A stretch of 64,000 nucleotides of DNA from CAXBNB01 sp040151475 (lineage in GTDB: Bacteria; Bacteroidota; Bacteroidia; Cytophagales; Cyclobacteriaceae), in the NCBI RefSeq assembly GCF_040151475.1, contig NZ_JBDKWG010000133.1, forward strand, positions 68,760-132,759. The letters run 5' to 3'. The position numbers and the translations under genes were made by a program. Positions 52,549-60,574 of the stretch are shown here, piece by piece. Within the stretch, counting starts at the first letter, position 1; each line of letters starts with the position of its first letter. The notes beneath the pieces were generated by a model that was not told where the DNA came from, made no database searches, and saw only the letters and a list, made by a program, of their open reading frames with translations.

Positions 52549-53499
52549 CTAATTGCCCTCATAAGAAAAGCGTTTCCGGCCTATTTCAACAACAGCCTCA
52601 ACACTCTTTATAACAGCTGTACCTCCTGCTCCTGTGGTAGATACTGCTCCTGTTAAGTTCCCAAAATCCTGGCATTCGGGATAAGGTCTTCCCTGCACTA
52701 GTTTATGGATAAACCCTGCATCAAAACTATCACCGGCACCTATGGCATCTACCAGTTGGTCGTTAAGGTAAGCAGCTTTTTGGTAGAACTCACCTCCATA
52801 ATACATCAACGACCCTTTGCTGCCCTGCTTCACAACGATGCAATTAAGCACGTCCTCCAAAGACAAAACGGCTTCTTTTACATCTTCGATTCCTGTAAGG
52901 AAACATAATTCCGTCTCATTGGGTAGAAAGATATCAACATGAGGCAATAAGCTTTTCAGGTCAAGATCCCACTTTTCAGCCGGATCAAACTGCGGATCCA
53001 AAGAGGTAGTCATCCCGGCCTTTTTTGCTCTGGCAAACAACTCTACCACATCTTTCTTCAATCCGGGTTGTAAAAAAATAGATGCGACATGCATGTGTTT
53101 GGCTATGGTAAAATGACTGTGCAACACATTTTCTAAAGAGAAATAAGCCATTGCTCCCTGATACGTAACCATTGCCCTGTCTTCATCATAGCTGAGAGCA
53201 ACAGTTGCCCCGGTACCGTAAACATCAGATTTGACAATGTGCTCGGTATTTATACCGTTCGCTTGAAACATATCAACAATATAATGTCCATTGGTGTCAT
53301 TGCCCAGCATACCCAGAAAAGCAACTTTAGAGCCCAAACTACTGGCATTGTAAGCGAAATTAGTAGCTGATCCGCCAATGGTAGTTTCCATCTCTTCACA
53401 TAAAATCTCTTTCCCCACTACGGGTGCTGATTCTATTTTATTAAGAATAATATCTACGTTTAAATCACCTATTGTTAATATATCGAACTCTTTCATCAA
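52549..53499 (-). CDS. PfkB-family sugar kinase
   Basis: The 316-residue cytoplasmic kinase begins ILTIGDLNVDIILNKI and has the PfkB substrate loop GGSATNFAYNASSLGSKVAF near residue 41. The C-terminal ATP site is LVDAIGAGDSFDAGFIHKL near 245, with the anion hole GAGD and catalytic Asp. Members phosphorylate fructose-, tagatose- or amino-sugar-derived substrates. It follows the AgaS-like gene by 3 bases, so it likely works in the same sugar pathway (for example a tagatose-6-phosphate-type kinase or a primary kinase for the imported sugar). Met 1 or Met 2 may be the start. Confidence 0.9.
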   Translation of the reverse strand: MMKEFDILTIGDLNVDIILNKIESAPVVGKEILCEEMETTIGGSATNFAYNASSLGSKVAFLGMLGNDTNGHYIVDMFQANGINTEHIVKSDVYGTGATVALSYDEDRAMVTYQGAMAYFSLENVLHSHFTIAKHMHVASIFLQPGLKKDVVELFARAKKAGMTTSLDPQFDPAEKWDLDLKSLLPHVDIFLPNETELCFLTGIEDVKEAVLSLEDVLNCIVVKQGSKGSLMYYGGEFYQKAAYLNDQLVDAIGAGDSFDAGFIHKLVQGRPYPECQDFGNLTGAVSTTGAGGTAVIKSVEAVVEIGRKRFSYEGN

Positions 53500-53502
53500 T
53501 TG

Positions 53503-54663
53503 TTATTTGTATATTTTCACTCCCTTTACTACCCGGGAAATAGCTCCATTGCTGGAAGGCTGATCGGGATTCAAAGTTAGCTCTATAGATTTGTAATAGC
53601 CAATAACCTGTGCTGGCAATACAATCACCACAGGCATAAAGTCTTCATTCAATGCTTCCAAATTAGCAACTGACAATATTATATCTAAATCAACATTATA
53701 TATTTCACCCTTCCATTCAGTCACACCTACCGAGAACTTAAATTGGTCATTTGATTCTATCTGTCTCACCAAATCCAATTCATATTTATTAGGATTTGTT
53801 TTATTTGAAAATAGATAAACAATCAACGTATCTGAAGTCAAAACCACCTTTGGGCCATGCCGAAAACCCAGAAAAGAATCGTGCTTGCATAGTACCTTCC
53901 CGCTTGTCAGCTCCTGCACTTTCAATTGAGATTCTCTGGCTGCTCCCAATTGTGAGCCGGATCCTAAGAACACAACACGGTCAAAATCCATTTTAGAAAT
54001 TTTCTTAAGTTTCTCAGCATAATTCTCCAGCACATTTTCAGCGTATTCTGTAAGAATATCTACCTGAGGCTTCAAAGATGGCAACTCTGACAAGCGAGAC
54101 ATTAACACTCCAGCCAATAGCATGGAAGTAAAACTTGAGGTCATTGCCAACCCCTTATCATTGGCTGATTCCGGCAAGGTGAAAATCAGGCTCTTTTCAT
54201 CTCCTGTCTTAGCCTGGGCGAGCTTTCCTTCACGGCTACAAGTAATAATCAAGTGATAAACCTGATCACAGATTTCATCGGCCAACTCCACAGCCGCCAG
54301 ACTTTCCGGACTATCCCCAGATCGGGCAAACGAAATCAGAAGTAACGGTATGCGTTTTTGAAGGTACAATTGCGGATGAGAAACTATATCGGTAGTAGAA
54401 ACAGCTCTGGATAGTATGTCACAATTCTTTTGAAAAATACCTTGCAAAACTTCCCCAATGTATGCAGAACTTCCTGCACCTGTAAGGACAATATGTAGCT
54501 GATCAATAGAGAGTACATTGTTAATAAAGCTGGTAAGTTCTTTCCCCCCATCCAACAACTTTAGGTACGTCTGCTGCCAAACCAATGGCTGACGGGATAT
54601 CTCTTCCGATGTATATACATCTCCTGCCCTGCTGTTTTCCACTCCCTTATTCAAATAATTCAC
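53503..54663 (-). CDS. agaS: AgaS-type SIS-domain sugar-phosphate isomerase/deaminase
   Basis: The 386-residue protein has two SIS (sugar isomerase) domains. The first has VLTGAGSSAYIGEVLQ (near 60) and LLISFARSGDSPESLAAVEL; the second has VVFLGSGSQLGAARESQLKV and QELTSG, followed by SFLGFRHGPKVVL, a motif of the AgaS family. AgaS proteins convert galactosamine-6-phosphate to tagatose-6-phosphate with ammonia release, although related SIS enzymes act on other amino sugars or fructosamines. It is divergent from a DeoR-family regulator, the usual arrangement for amino-sugar catabolic genes, and is coupled to the PfkB kinase gene. Confidence 0.87.
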   Translation of the reverse strand: MNYLNKGVENSRAGDVYTSEEISRQPLVWQQTYLKLLDGGKELTSFINNVLSIDQLHIVLTGAGSSAYIGEVLQGIFQKNCDILSRAVSTTDIVSHPQLYLQKRIPLLLISFARSGDSPESLAAVELADEICDQVYHLIITCSREGKLAQAKTGDEKSLIFTLPESANDKGLAMTSSFTSMLLAGVLMSRLSELPSLKPQVDILTEYAENVLENYAEKLKKISKMDFDRVVFLGSGSQLGAARESQLKVQELTSGKVLCKHDSFLGFRHGPKVVLTSDTLIVYLFSNKTNPNKYELDLVRQIESNDQFKFSVGVTEWKGEIYNVDLDIILSVANLEALNEDFMPVVIVLPAQVIGYYKSIELTLNPDQPSSNGAISRVVKGVKIYK

Positions 54664-54885
54664 CTGCTTCTACTTAATTTCATAATCTTTTCTTTTCAAA
54701 GATAGCATCCAGGCCGAATGTTTGCAAAAGTATTTGTAAGACTAAATGTTTATATTTGAAATGTTTTGAAAGTAATGAAGATCAGAGGTTGATTATTTTA
54801 TTGTAAATAATCCATGCTGTCAATTACCTTCAAATTAAAAATGATTTATACCTTAGCGTGCCCAATGCATCAATTTTATTGAACT

Positions 54886-55671
54886 ATGAATTACGACAAA
54901 CAAAAGATGAAATCGACAGTTAGAAGGAGAACTGTAATTTTAGAAAAGTTAGAAACTGACAATCAGGTCAATGTCAGCCAGCTAAGCGAAGAGTTTGGAG
55001 TAAGTGAAGTAACAGTAAGAAATGATCTGGCGCAACTTGAACTTAAAAACCTACTGATTCGCGCCCGAGGAGGTGCCATCAAGATTAGCAGAGTGGGCAT
55101 GGATCACCAACTTTCTGAAAAGAATAAAATCAATATCAAGGAGAAACGTAAAATCGGAAAAGCTGCCGCACAACTGGTCAGCAATAATGATACAATCATT
55201 ATCGATTCGGGATCAACTACAGCCGAACTGGCCCACAACCTGGAAAACATCACCAACCTCAATGTAATTACCAATGCGCTGAATATTGCCAGCCAATTGT
55301 CGAGTCAAAAAAGCATCAATGTGATCGTACCGGGTGGTTTTCTCAGACCGGAATCATTGTCGCTGGTAGGTGCTCCGGCTGAAAACACCTTTCAGAACTA
55401 CTATTGCGACAAGCTCTTTCTGGGTGTAGATGGTCTGGATATAGAACATGGCCTTTCTACCCCCAACATCGAGGAAGCCCACTTGAACCAAAAGATGATC
55501 AATATTTCCAAACAAGTGATCCTCCTGGCCGACTCAAGCAAATTTTCAAAAAGAAGCCTGGCCTTTATTTGTCCGATAAACAAGGTTGACATCTTAGTTA
55601 CGGACAGTGGCATTACCAAAGAATTCAAAAAACAACTCGAAAACATAGGCATTACGGTACTGATTGCCTGA
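54886..55671 (+). CDS. DeoR-family transcriptional regulator
   Basis: The 261-residue protein has the DeoR N-terminal helix-turn-helix (VNVSQLSEEFGVSEVTVRND) ending in LLIRARGGAI. A C-terminal sugar-phosphate sensor domain of the ribose-5-phosphate isomerase fold follows (TIIIDSGSTTAELAHNL, DKLFLGVDGLDIEHGLSTPN, VILLADSSKF). Such repressors are usually relieved by phosphorylated sugars. It is transcribed away from agaS-pfkB across a 222-base spacer and is the likely regulator of that pair. A TATATTTG box (54751-54758) lies in the spacer on the plus strand and fits the Bacteroidota -7 pattern, but without a convincing -33 partner. Confidence 0.92.
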   Translation: MNYDKQKMKSTVRRRTVILEKLETDNQVNVSQLSEEFGVSEVTVRNDLAQLELKNLLIRARGGAIKISRVGMDHQLSEKNKINIKEKRKIGKAAAQLVSNNDTIIIDSGSTTAELAHNLENITNLNVITNALNIASQLSSQKSINVIVPGGFLRPESLSLVGAPAENTFQNYYCDKLFLGVDGLDIEHGLSTPNIEEAHLNQKMINISKQVILLADSSKFSKRSLAFICPINKVDILVTDSGITKEFKKQLENIGITVLIA

Positions 55672-55800
55672 TTACCATTCTAACGAATTTAAAAACCCTT
55701 ATTGTTCACACCCCCAACTGCTAAATAAAGTGAGTTTTTGGAATCTTCTAAAGTTGACTCTTCAGGACAAACAACCTTCCAGATCACAGTTGCATAAATT

Positions 55801-57264
55801 TCATATTTTTATACCATACCTCACTTGAAATGTCTGACTATGAGGATCCGTCTTAGACCTATTAAAATTATAAAGAATCAAAAGACTTCCATTTATTCCG
55901 GAACGGTGTTTAAAGTCCTTTCCAAGGCCAAGAAGCCAACGTTGAGACCATACTCTTGCTGATTGATCGGCATTCGCATCTTTATCTACCACTCCTGTTC
56001 TTTCGTATTCTCCATGCAGGTAGATTTTTTTCAATAGGGCATACTCCAGAAAAGAACGATATCCTACCAAATCTTCTTCCTTACTTGATCCTTCTCCTAT
56101 TTTTGCTCTCCCATTTACTCCAAATCCGACAGATGCTTTTCCGGTTAATTTATAGGCTATTGATGGAGAATAATCTATCAACAGTGGTTTGTGACCTCCT
56201 ATTTGGATATAGCCGGCTATCGTAAATCTTTGTACCAAAGTATTCTCATTTATTGATTCCATATCCTGATCAAACAAATATTTGAGATAATCTCTTAGGG
56301 TGTGTTTTTTCTTTATAACCTCCAGTTCTTTTCTGGCCACAACTAATGCTTTCGATTTTCCCAGAAAATGATCTTCATGGTCACTAAGGGTTTCCTCCAG
56401 CAAATCAGAATCTTTTATTCGCTCTTCAAATTCCATTTTTTTTCCCGGAATATCTGCCATCATCTGTTTGTATTGGTCAGCATTTATGATTTCTTCGTAT
56501 GACGCAATGATGTCATCACTTCCGTTAGGATTACTTGATAAATCGCCTAGAATATTTTCATTCAACTTGTGTTGCAGCTGTTCTTTCAAAATCATCTCAA
56601 CAGCAGATGAATAATCGAAATGGTTAAGACTGTCATCTAAAGATTTGACATCTGAAAGATAATCGATATAAAGGCTATTACTAGTTGGTGGTGCTATAGA
56701 ATCCGTGAGGTTTGAAAGATACGTATTTTTGTATTTTCCCCAATCAATGGAGTCCGGGCTTAAAGTATTAATAATCATACTATCAGGAATATTATATTTA
56801 CTTTCAAGAAGCCGTATTTGATCTTGTTTAAAAGACTTTTGTATTTGAAGTAAGCTGTCTTTCAAATACCCTCTTTTGTTTTCTATGTAAGTGGAGTCAA
56901 AAAACATACTTAAGTAATCATTACCAAGGTATTTTTGCTGATAAGAGGAGAAAATGCTACCACCGGAATTCGACCAAAGCTCTCTAAAATAGGAAGAGTC
57001 TATTGCCTGTTGAGGAACTTTACCTGCCAGGTATTTTTGCCGATAAGCAGCTTGTATGCTGTCAAATTTCATTTCAAACTTTCTATCCTGCAATTTCAAG
57101 TTCCTTTTCTTCTCTGTTTTCAATTTGCGCCATTCCTTTTTTGCTTCTTTGTCCAAACCCTTTGGTACAGACTCCTTAGTATTACTTAGGTCAATAGTGA
57201 GTGATTTCGGGTAAAATACCTTTGTCTGAGCTGTTACTTTATTAAATAATTGAAAAAATGACAA
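55801..57264 (-). CDS. Outer-membrane-type protein of unknown function; signal peptide out of frame
   Basis: The recorded frame (487 residues, TTG start) begins in the middle of a signal peptide (VLSFFQLFNKVTAQ). The mature part is highly charged and helical (EAKKEWRKLKTEKKRNLKLQ, coiled-coil-like stretches to about residue 320). It is followed by a strand-rich C-terminus (YIQIGGHKPLLIDYSPSIAY, KASVGFGVNGRAKIG, SLLILYNFNRSKTD, VRYGIKI) that looks like a small outer-membrane barrel. No family was recognised. No ATG lies upstream in this frame, but one exists in the next frame before a ten-base homopolymer (see 57265-57328). It neighbours the Rhs module array; a partnership is only positional. 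Confidence 0.7.
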   Translation of the reverse strand: MSFFQLFNKVTAQTKVFYPKSLTIDLSNTKESVPKGLDKEAKKEWRKLKTEKKRNLKLQDRKFEMKFDSIQAAYRQKYLAGKVPQQAIDSSYFRELWSNSGGSIFSSYQQKYLGNDYLSMFFDSTYIENKRGYLKDSLLQIQKSFKQDQIRLLESKYNIPDSMIINTLSPDSIDWGKYKNTYLSNLTDSIAPPTSNSLYIDYLSDVKSLDDSLNHFDYSSAVEMILKEQLQHKLNENILGDLSSNPNGSDDIIASYEEIINADQYKQMMADIPGKKMEFEERIKDSDLLEETLSDHEDHFLGKSKALVVARKELEVIKKKHTLRDYLKYLFDQDMESINENTLVQRFTIAGYIQIGGHKPLLIDYSPSIAYKLTGKASVGFGVNGRAKIGEGSSKEEDLVGYRSFLEYALLKKIYLHGEYERTGVVDKDANADQSARVWSQRWLLGLGKDFKHRSGINGSLLILYNFNRSKTDPHSQTFQVRYGIKI

Positions 57265-57328
57265 AACAAAAACATAACTTATTACGGCTAATCGGTATTT
57301 GTAGGTATTGAAAAAAAAAAGATATCAT
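57265..57328 (-). other. Probable true start and T10 slippage tract of the preceding gene
   Basis: An ATG at 57328 reads M-I-S-F then enters a tract of ten T (A10 on the plus strand, 57311-57320). With ten T the frame is lost. With nine T it would read F-F-N-T-Y-K-Y-R-L-A-V-I-S-Y-V-F-V-L and join the signal peptide of the downstream frame without interruption. Either a sequencing indel, a mutation or phase variation is present. Confidence 0.65.
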
Positions 57329-57688
57329 TCGTTTTTTAAAGCTGTCTTTGCTGTGTAGAGGTTATACCAAAAAAACCTTATAAAATCATTTTAACCTGAT
57401 TAGTATATGATTTTCAGATCGAAAAAGCATATGACTGTATTAAAAGGACTCATACAAAAAACCTTTGAAGTATTCTTTTCAAATATGTAATGTAGTCTGA
57501 TTAAATAATATATTCTTTAAAAGAATATATTAAAAACGATATTGAGTCATTATTTAATTTTTTAATAATGTTATATTAATAATAAATTTTGAATTAAAAA
57601 AAAGTTAAACTAAGTTTAATTTTCTGAGTAACAAAGGCAAGTTTTGTTCAAAAGTAATTTTAATTATTAAGGGATTCACCTAAATACC
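57329..57688. other. AT-rich spacer with inverted repeats
   Basis: No gene is seen here. It contains a perfect 11-bp inverted repeat, aatatattctt / aagaatatatt, with a three-base centre (57507-57531), and a second, ttaaact-a-agtttaa (57605-57619). Neither has a T-tract typical of a terminator. They may be operator sites for the Rhs module or the neighbouring gene. Confidence 0.4.
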
Positions 57689-57767
57689 CCGTTCTTTTAA
57701 GTCTTCCGAAGGATGACTTGAAAGTAATGAATGAAAGGTAGAGACTTTGTCTCGGAGGTAAACTATT
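57689..57767 (+). repeat. REP-like element, type A (copy A1)
   Basis: The unit begins ccgttctttt. Hairpin I follows (57699-57719; aagtc/gactt and tcc/gga stems around gaa), then a spacer, and hairpin II (gagac/gtctc, loop ttt, then cgg), ending at gtaaactatt. The predicted start codon of the first Rhs fragment lies inside the unit, and Rhs homology begins right after it. Confidence 0.85.
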
Positions 57768-58281
57768 CCCTCGAAGTGAAAGAAGGAGACAAACTGGAGC
57801 TGGACGTCAACGTCTTTTTCGTTGAGGATGATAACGACGAAGTATTCCCAGGGCTGATGGGCTTTTTGGCGAGTAGCTTTGGCGTATCCAATGGCATAGG
57901 CAGTGAAACAGCCCATATCTACGATGGATTGGAAAATGCCTCCGGCCTGCTGGCACTCTCACTCACCAATTCATCAAATGCACCAAGGGCCTACCTGATG
58001 TGCATGGTCTTCGACCAGGACTATGTACTTATCGACCCGACCACCGGAGGCTATGACTTCTATGCCCCCGTACCGGAAGCTGCGGCTACAGAAACCCAAA
58101 ATATCTCCCTGGAGATAGACATTCCCGAAAACGCAAAGTATATTTACACCTATGTGGCCAACGAAAGTGCTGGCACCAATGTGTTCTTTGACGATTTTAC
58201 TGTAAAGCAGCTTGGCGTAGATATTACCCAGACCACAGACTACTATCCCTTTGGAAGTGTGCTAAGCCATTGGCAGAAGGA
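57689..58281 (+). repeat. Direct repeat, left copy: REP element plus Rhs core
   Basis: This segment is nearly identical to 59982-60574, at a constant offset of 2293 bases. It covers the type A element and the first 184 codons of the Rhs fragment. Differences are scattered and mostly silent. Similarity drops sharply after the shared agcca(t/c)tggcagaagga, where the variable C-terminal tips begin. Confidence 0.9.
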
Positions 58282-59089
58282 GGTATACAGGTTTGGATAT
58301 CAAGGCCAGTTTGCAGAGGAAGATGAAGAAACGGGTTTTAATGCCTTCGAGCTTCGAGCCTTCGATAGCAACATAGGTAGATGGATGGCCCCCGACCCTT
58401 ACAGACAATTTGCATCACCTTATAATGGTATGGGAAATAATCCGGTTTATCTGATCGATAGAAATGGCGGTTGTGCCGGTGACGATATTGATTGTATTAA
58501 TGCTGCAAAAGCTGCTGGATTTACAAGTAACTCAGACATAGCAGCCTATCAAAATTTGGAAAGGTTAGGTGTTGAAGACAGCAGATGGGGCTTTTTTGAT
58601 GAGCTTTTGTTTAGGTTAAATGAAGGCGGTGGTGGATTTGTGTATTATGGAGACAATTCAGCTGGCTGGCCTGACGAAGTTCGAGCTGGTTTTGCCTCTG
58701 ATATCATAGAAAACCCGACGGAAGGGCTGGTGGTATTTAAAGAATTGAATAGTAAGGTTCCTAAGTTTCAATTTGATAATCGTACACCAATCACGAAATC
58801 AAATTACAAGAAATTGCTGGATTTAATGGGAGATGGAAAATTTCTTTTCGAGTCAGGAGGTAAAGTAGTTGAAGTTACACTTGACCCTAACAAAGCCAAT
58901 GAAATATTGAGAAACGCCATATCTACACATAATGGAATCAATCGTTATCCAGTAGGTCAAGGGGCAATGATGAGACCAGGAGGCATAGCAGGAGGTGGAA
59001 ATATACTTGGCCCAGACAGTTTATTATATGAATTCCGAACAACTTTTTCCGATGGTACTGTTGCGAGGGATACTTTTGAGATAGAATAA
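57731..59089 (+). CDS. Orphan Rhs core fragment with toxin-like C-terminus (module 1)
   Basis: The 452-residue frame lacks a signal peptide and the long YD-repeat body of full Rhs proteins. Residues 13-184 correspond to the Bacteroidota segment preceding the core (SLEVKEGDKLELDVNVFFVE; TTDYYPFGSVLSHWQ). The Rhs-associated core follows (YRFGYQGQFAEEDEETGFN, then GRWMAPDPYRQFASPYNGMG, NNPVYLIDRNGG, to about 245). The last 207 residues are unique and AT-richer, as expected for a polymorphic toxin tip (CAGDDIDCINAAKAAGFTS; LYEFRTTFSDGTVARD); no toxin family was recognised. The ATG lies inside a REP element, so independent translation is doubtful and it may be a silent cassette. A candidate immunity gene starts 3 bases after the stop. 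Confidence 0.83.
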   Translation: MKGRDFVSEVNYSLEVKEGDKLELDVNVFFVEDDNDEVFPGLMGFLASSFGVSNGIGSETAHIYDGLENASGLLALSLTNSSNAPRAYLMCMVFDQDYVLIDPTTGGYDFYAPVPEAAATETQNISLEIDIPENAKYIYTYVANESAGTNVFFDDFTVKQLGVDITQTTDYYPFGSVLSHWQKEVYRFGYQGQFAEEDEETGFNAFELRAFDSNIGRWMAPDPYRQFASPYNGMGNNPVYLIDRNGGCAGDDIDCINAAKAAGFTSNSDIAAYQNLERLGVEDSRWGFFDELLFRLNEGGGGFVYYGDNSAGWPDEVRAGFASDIIENPTEGLVVFKELNSKVPKFQFDNRTPITKSNYKKLLDLMGDGKFLFESGGKVVEVTLDPNKANEILRNAISTHNGINRYPVGQGAMMRPGGIAGGGNILGPDSLLYEFRTTFSDGTVARDTFEIE

Positions 59090-59092
59090 ATT

Positions 59093-59893
59093 ATGAAGAT
59101 TATGCCTTTTTCTCTCATTATGTTTAGTATTCTTTTCAGTTGCTCAGTGAGCCAAGATAAAGAAGAATATTATGATAATGGCAAATTAAAAAAACGCTGT
59201 GATGCGAATCGCTGCAAAGAGTACTATGAAAATGGTCTTATTAAAGCTGATTATCAGCATAGAAACAATACTCTACACGGGGAACACATTTTGTATGGTC
59301 TGGATAGCTCAAGAAGGGTTAGTAATTATTCACAAGGGATTCTCAACGGAGAATCGAAGCTTTATTATTCTGATGGTAAACTAAAAGCTAAAGAAAATTA
59401 CCAAGATGGGGTTTTAAAGGGGACAATATTAGTGTATGATAAGTCAGGAGCTTTAAGAAAGAAATCAAAGGTTTTGACTATCAGGAAACAGAATATCGAA
59501 ATCATGCATGAAATACTATATGATGAGAAAGGAGATATTGTTTCGGATTCAAACGATATAATTGAGTTCTCGAAAAATGATGAATTTGAATTTGGTAAAG
59601 AGGCTTTTTTTGAAATATCATACAAAAAATCAAGATGGAACAATTTCGTTTCCTTAACTGGAAGTGATGATGTCTATGACCAACACTTTTTTATTAAAGA
59701 TTCCACAAAAGTCGATACAACTTCATTTTTCATGAGTAGTAATATTCGAATTCCTATTAATACCAATAAAGTAGGTTTGAATGTTTTGAGAGGGGTTTTG
59801 ATGAATGTAGATACGGTTAAAGTGTTGGATAATAAATCAGCAGTTGTTGACCATGTTGACAAGTATTTTGAGTTTACTTATAATGTTAAGTAA
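59093..59893 (+). CDS. YwqK-like MORN-repeat lipoprotein, candidate immunity protein (module 1)
   Basis: The 266-residue protein has a lipoprotein signal (FSLIMFSILFSCSVSQ, Cys 17) and then several MORN-type repeats of the YwqK antitoxin family (EEYYDNGKLKKRCDANRCKE, YYENGLIKADYQHRNN, HGEHILYGLDSS, LNGESKLYYSDGKLKAKENY, GVLKGTILVYDKSGALRKKS). The C-terminal 110 residues are unrecognised. It begins 3 bases after the Rhs module 1 stop. The tight spacing, the family and the matching low GC of the two variable parts make it the probable immunity partner. Confidence 0.82.
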   Translation: MKIMPFSLIMFSILFSCSVSQDKEEYYDNGKLKKRCDANRCKEYYENGLIKADYQHRNNTLHGEHILYGLDSSRRVSNYSQGILNGESKLYYSDGKLKAKENYQDGVLKGTILVYDKSGALRKKSKVLTIRKQNIEIMHEILYDEKGDIVSDSNDIIEFSKNDEFEFGKEAFFEISYKKSRWNNFVSLTGSDDVYDQHFFIKDSTKVDTTSFFMSSNIRIPINTNKVGLNVLRGVLMNVDTVKVLDNKSAVVDHVDKYFEFTYNVK

Positions 59894-59903
59894 TATTAAT
59901 CCA

Positions 59904-59980
59904 CCGTTGTTTTAAGTGTTGCGTAGCACACTTGAAACTTTATAAAGAAATGTAGTGTCTGTGACACGGTGTAAAAGAAG
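59904..59980 (+). repeat. REP-like element, type B (copy B1)
   Basis: The unit begins ccgttgttttaag. Hairpin I has aagtg/cactt and tgc/gca stems around gta; after a spacer, hairpin II is gtgtc/gacac with loop tgt and a trailing cgg. It has the same plan as type A with compensating base changes. It lies between immunity gene 1 and copy A2. Confidence 0.85.
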
Positions 59981-59981
59981 T

Positions 59982-60060
59982 CCGTTCTTTTAAGTCTTCC
60001 GAAGGATGACTTGAAAGTAATGAATGAAAGGTAGAGACTTTGTCTCGGAGGTAAACTATT
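59982..60060 (+). repeat. REP-like element, type A (copy A2)
   Basis: This copy is essentially identical to A1 and directly precedes the second Rhs fragment, whose predicted ATG (60024) lies inside it. It is one base away from the end of B1. Confidence 0.85.
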
Positions 60061-60574
60061 CCCTCGAAGTGAAAGAAGGGGACAAACTGGAGCTGGACGT
60101 CAACGTCTTTTTCGTTGAGGATGATAACGACGAAGTATTCCCAGGGCTAATGGGCTTTCTGGCAAGCAGCTTTGGCGTGTCCAATGGCATAGGCAGTGAG
60201 ACGGCTCAAATCTACGATGGGTTGGAAAATGCCTCCGGCCTGCTGGCACTCTCGCTCACCAATTCATCAAATGCGCCAAGGGCCTACCTGATGTGCATGG
60301 TCTTCGATCAGGACTATGTACTTATCGACCCGACCGCCGGAGGCTATGACTTCTATGCACCCGTACCGGAAGCAGCCGCCACAGAAACCCAAAATATCTC
60401 CCTGGAGATAGATATTCCCGAAAACGCAAAGTATATTTACACCTATGTGGCCAACGAAAGTGCTGGCACCAATGTGTTCTTTGACGATTTTACTGTAGCA
60501 CAGCTCGGCGTGGACATCACCCAGACTACTGACTACTATCCCTTTGGTTCTATCCTGAGCCACTGGCAGAAGGA
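59982..60574 (+). repeat. Direct repeat, right copy: REP element plus Rhs core
   Basis: This is the partner of 57689-58281, at an offset of 2293 bases, with a few mostly synonymous substitutions. The duplication unit carries the type A element at its left end and stops where the two toxin tips diverge. Confidence 0.9.
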
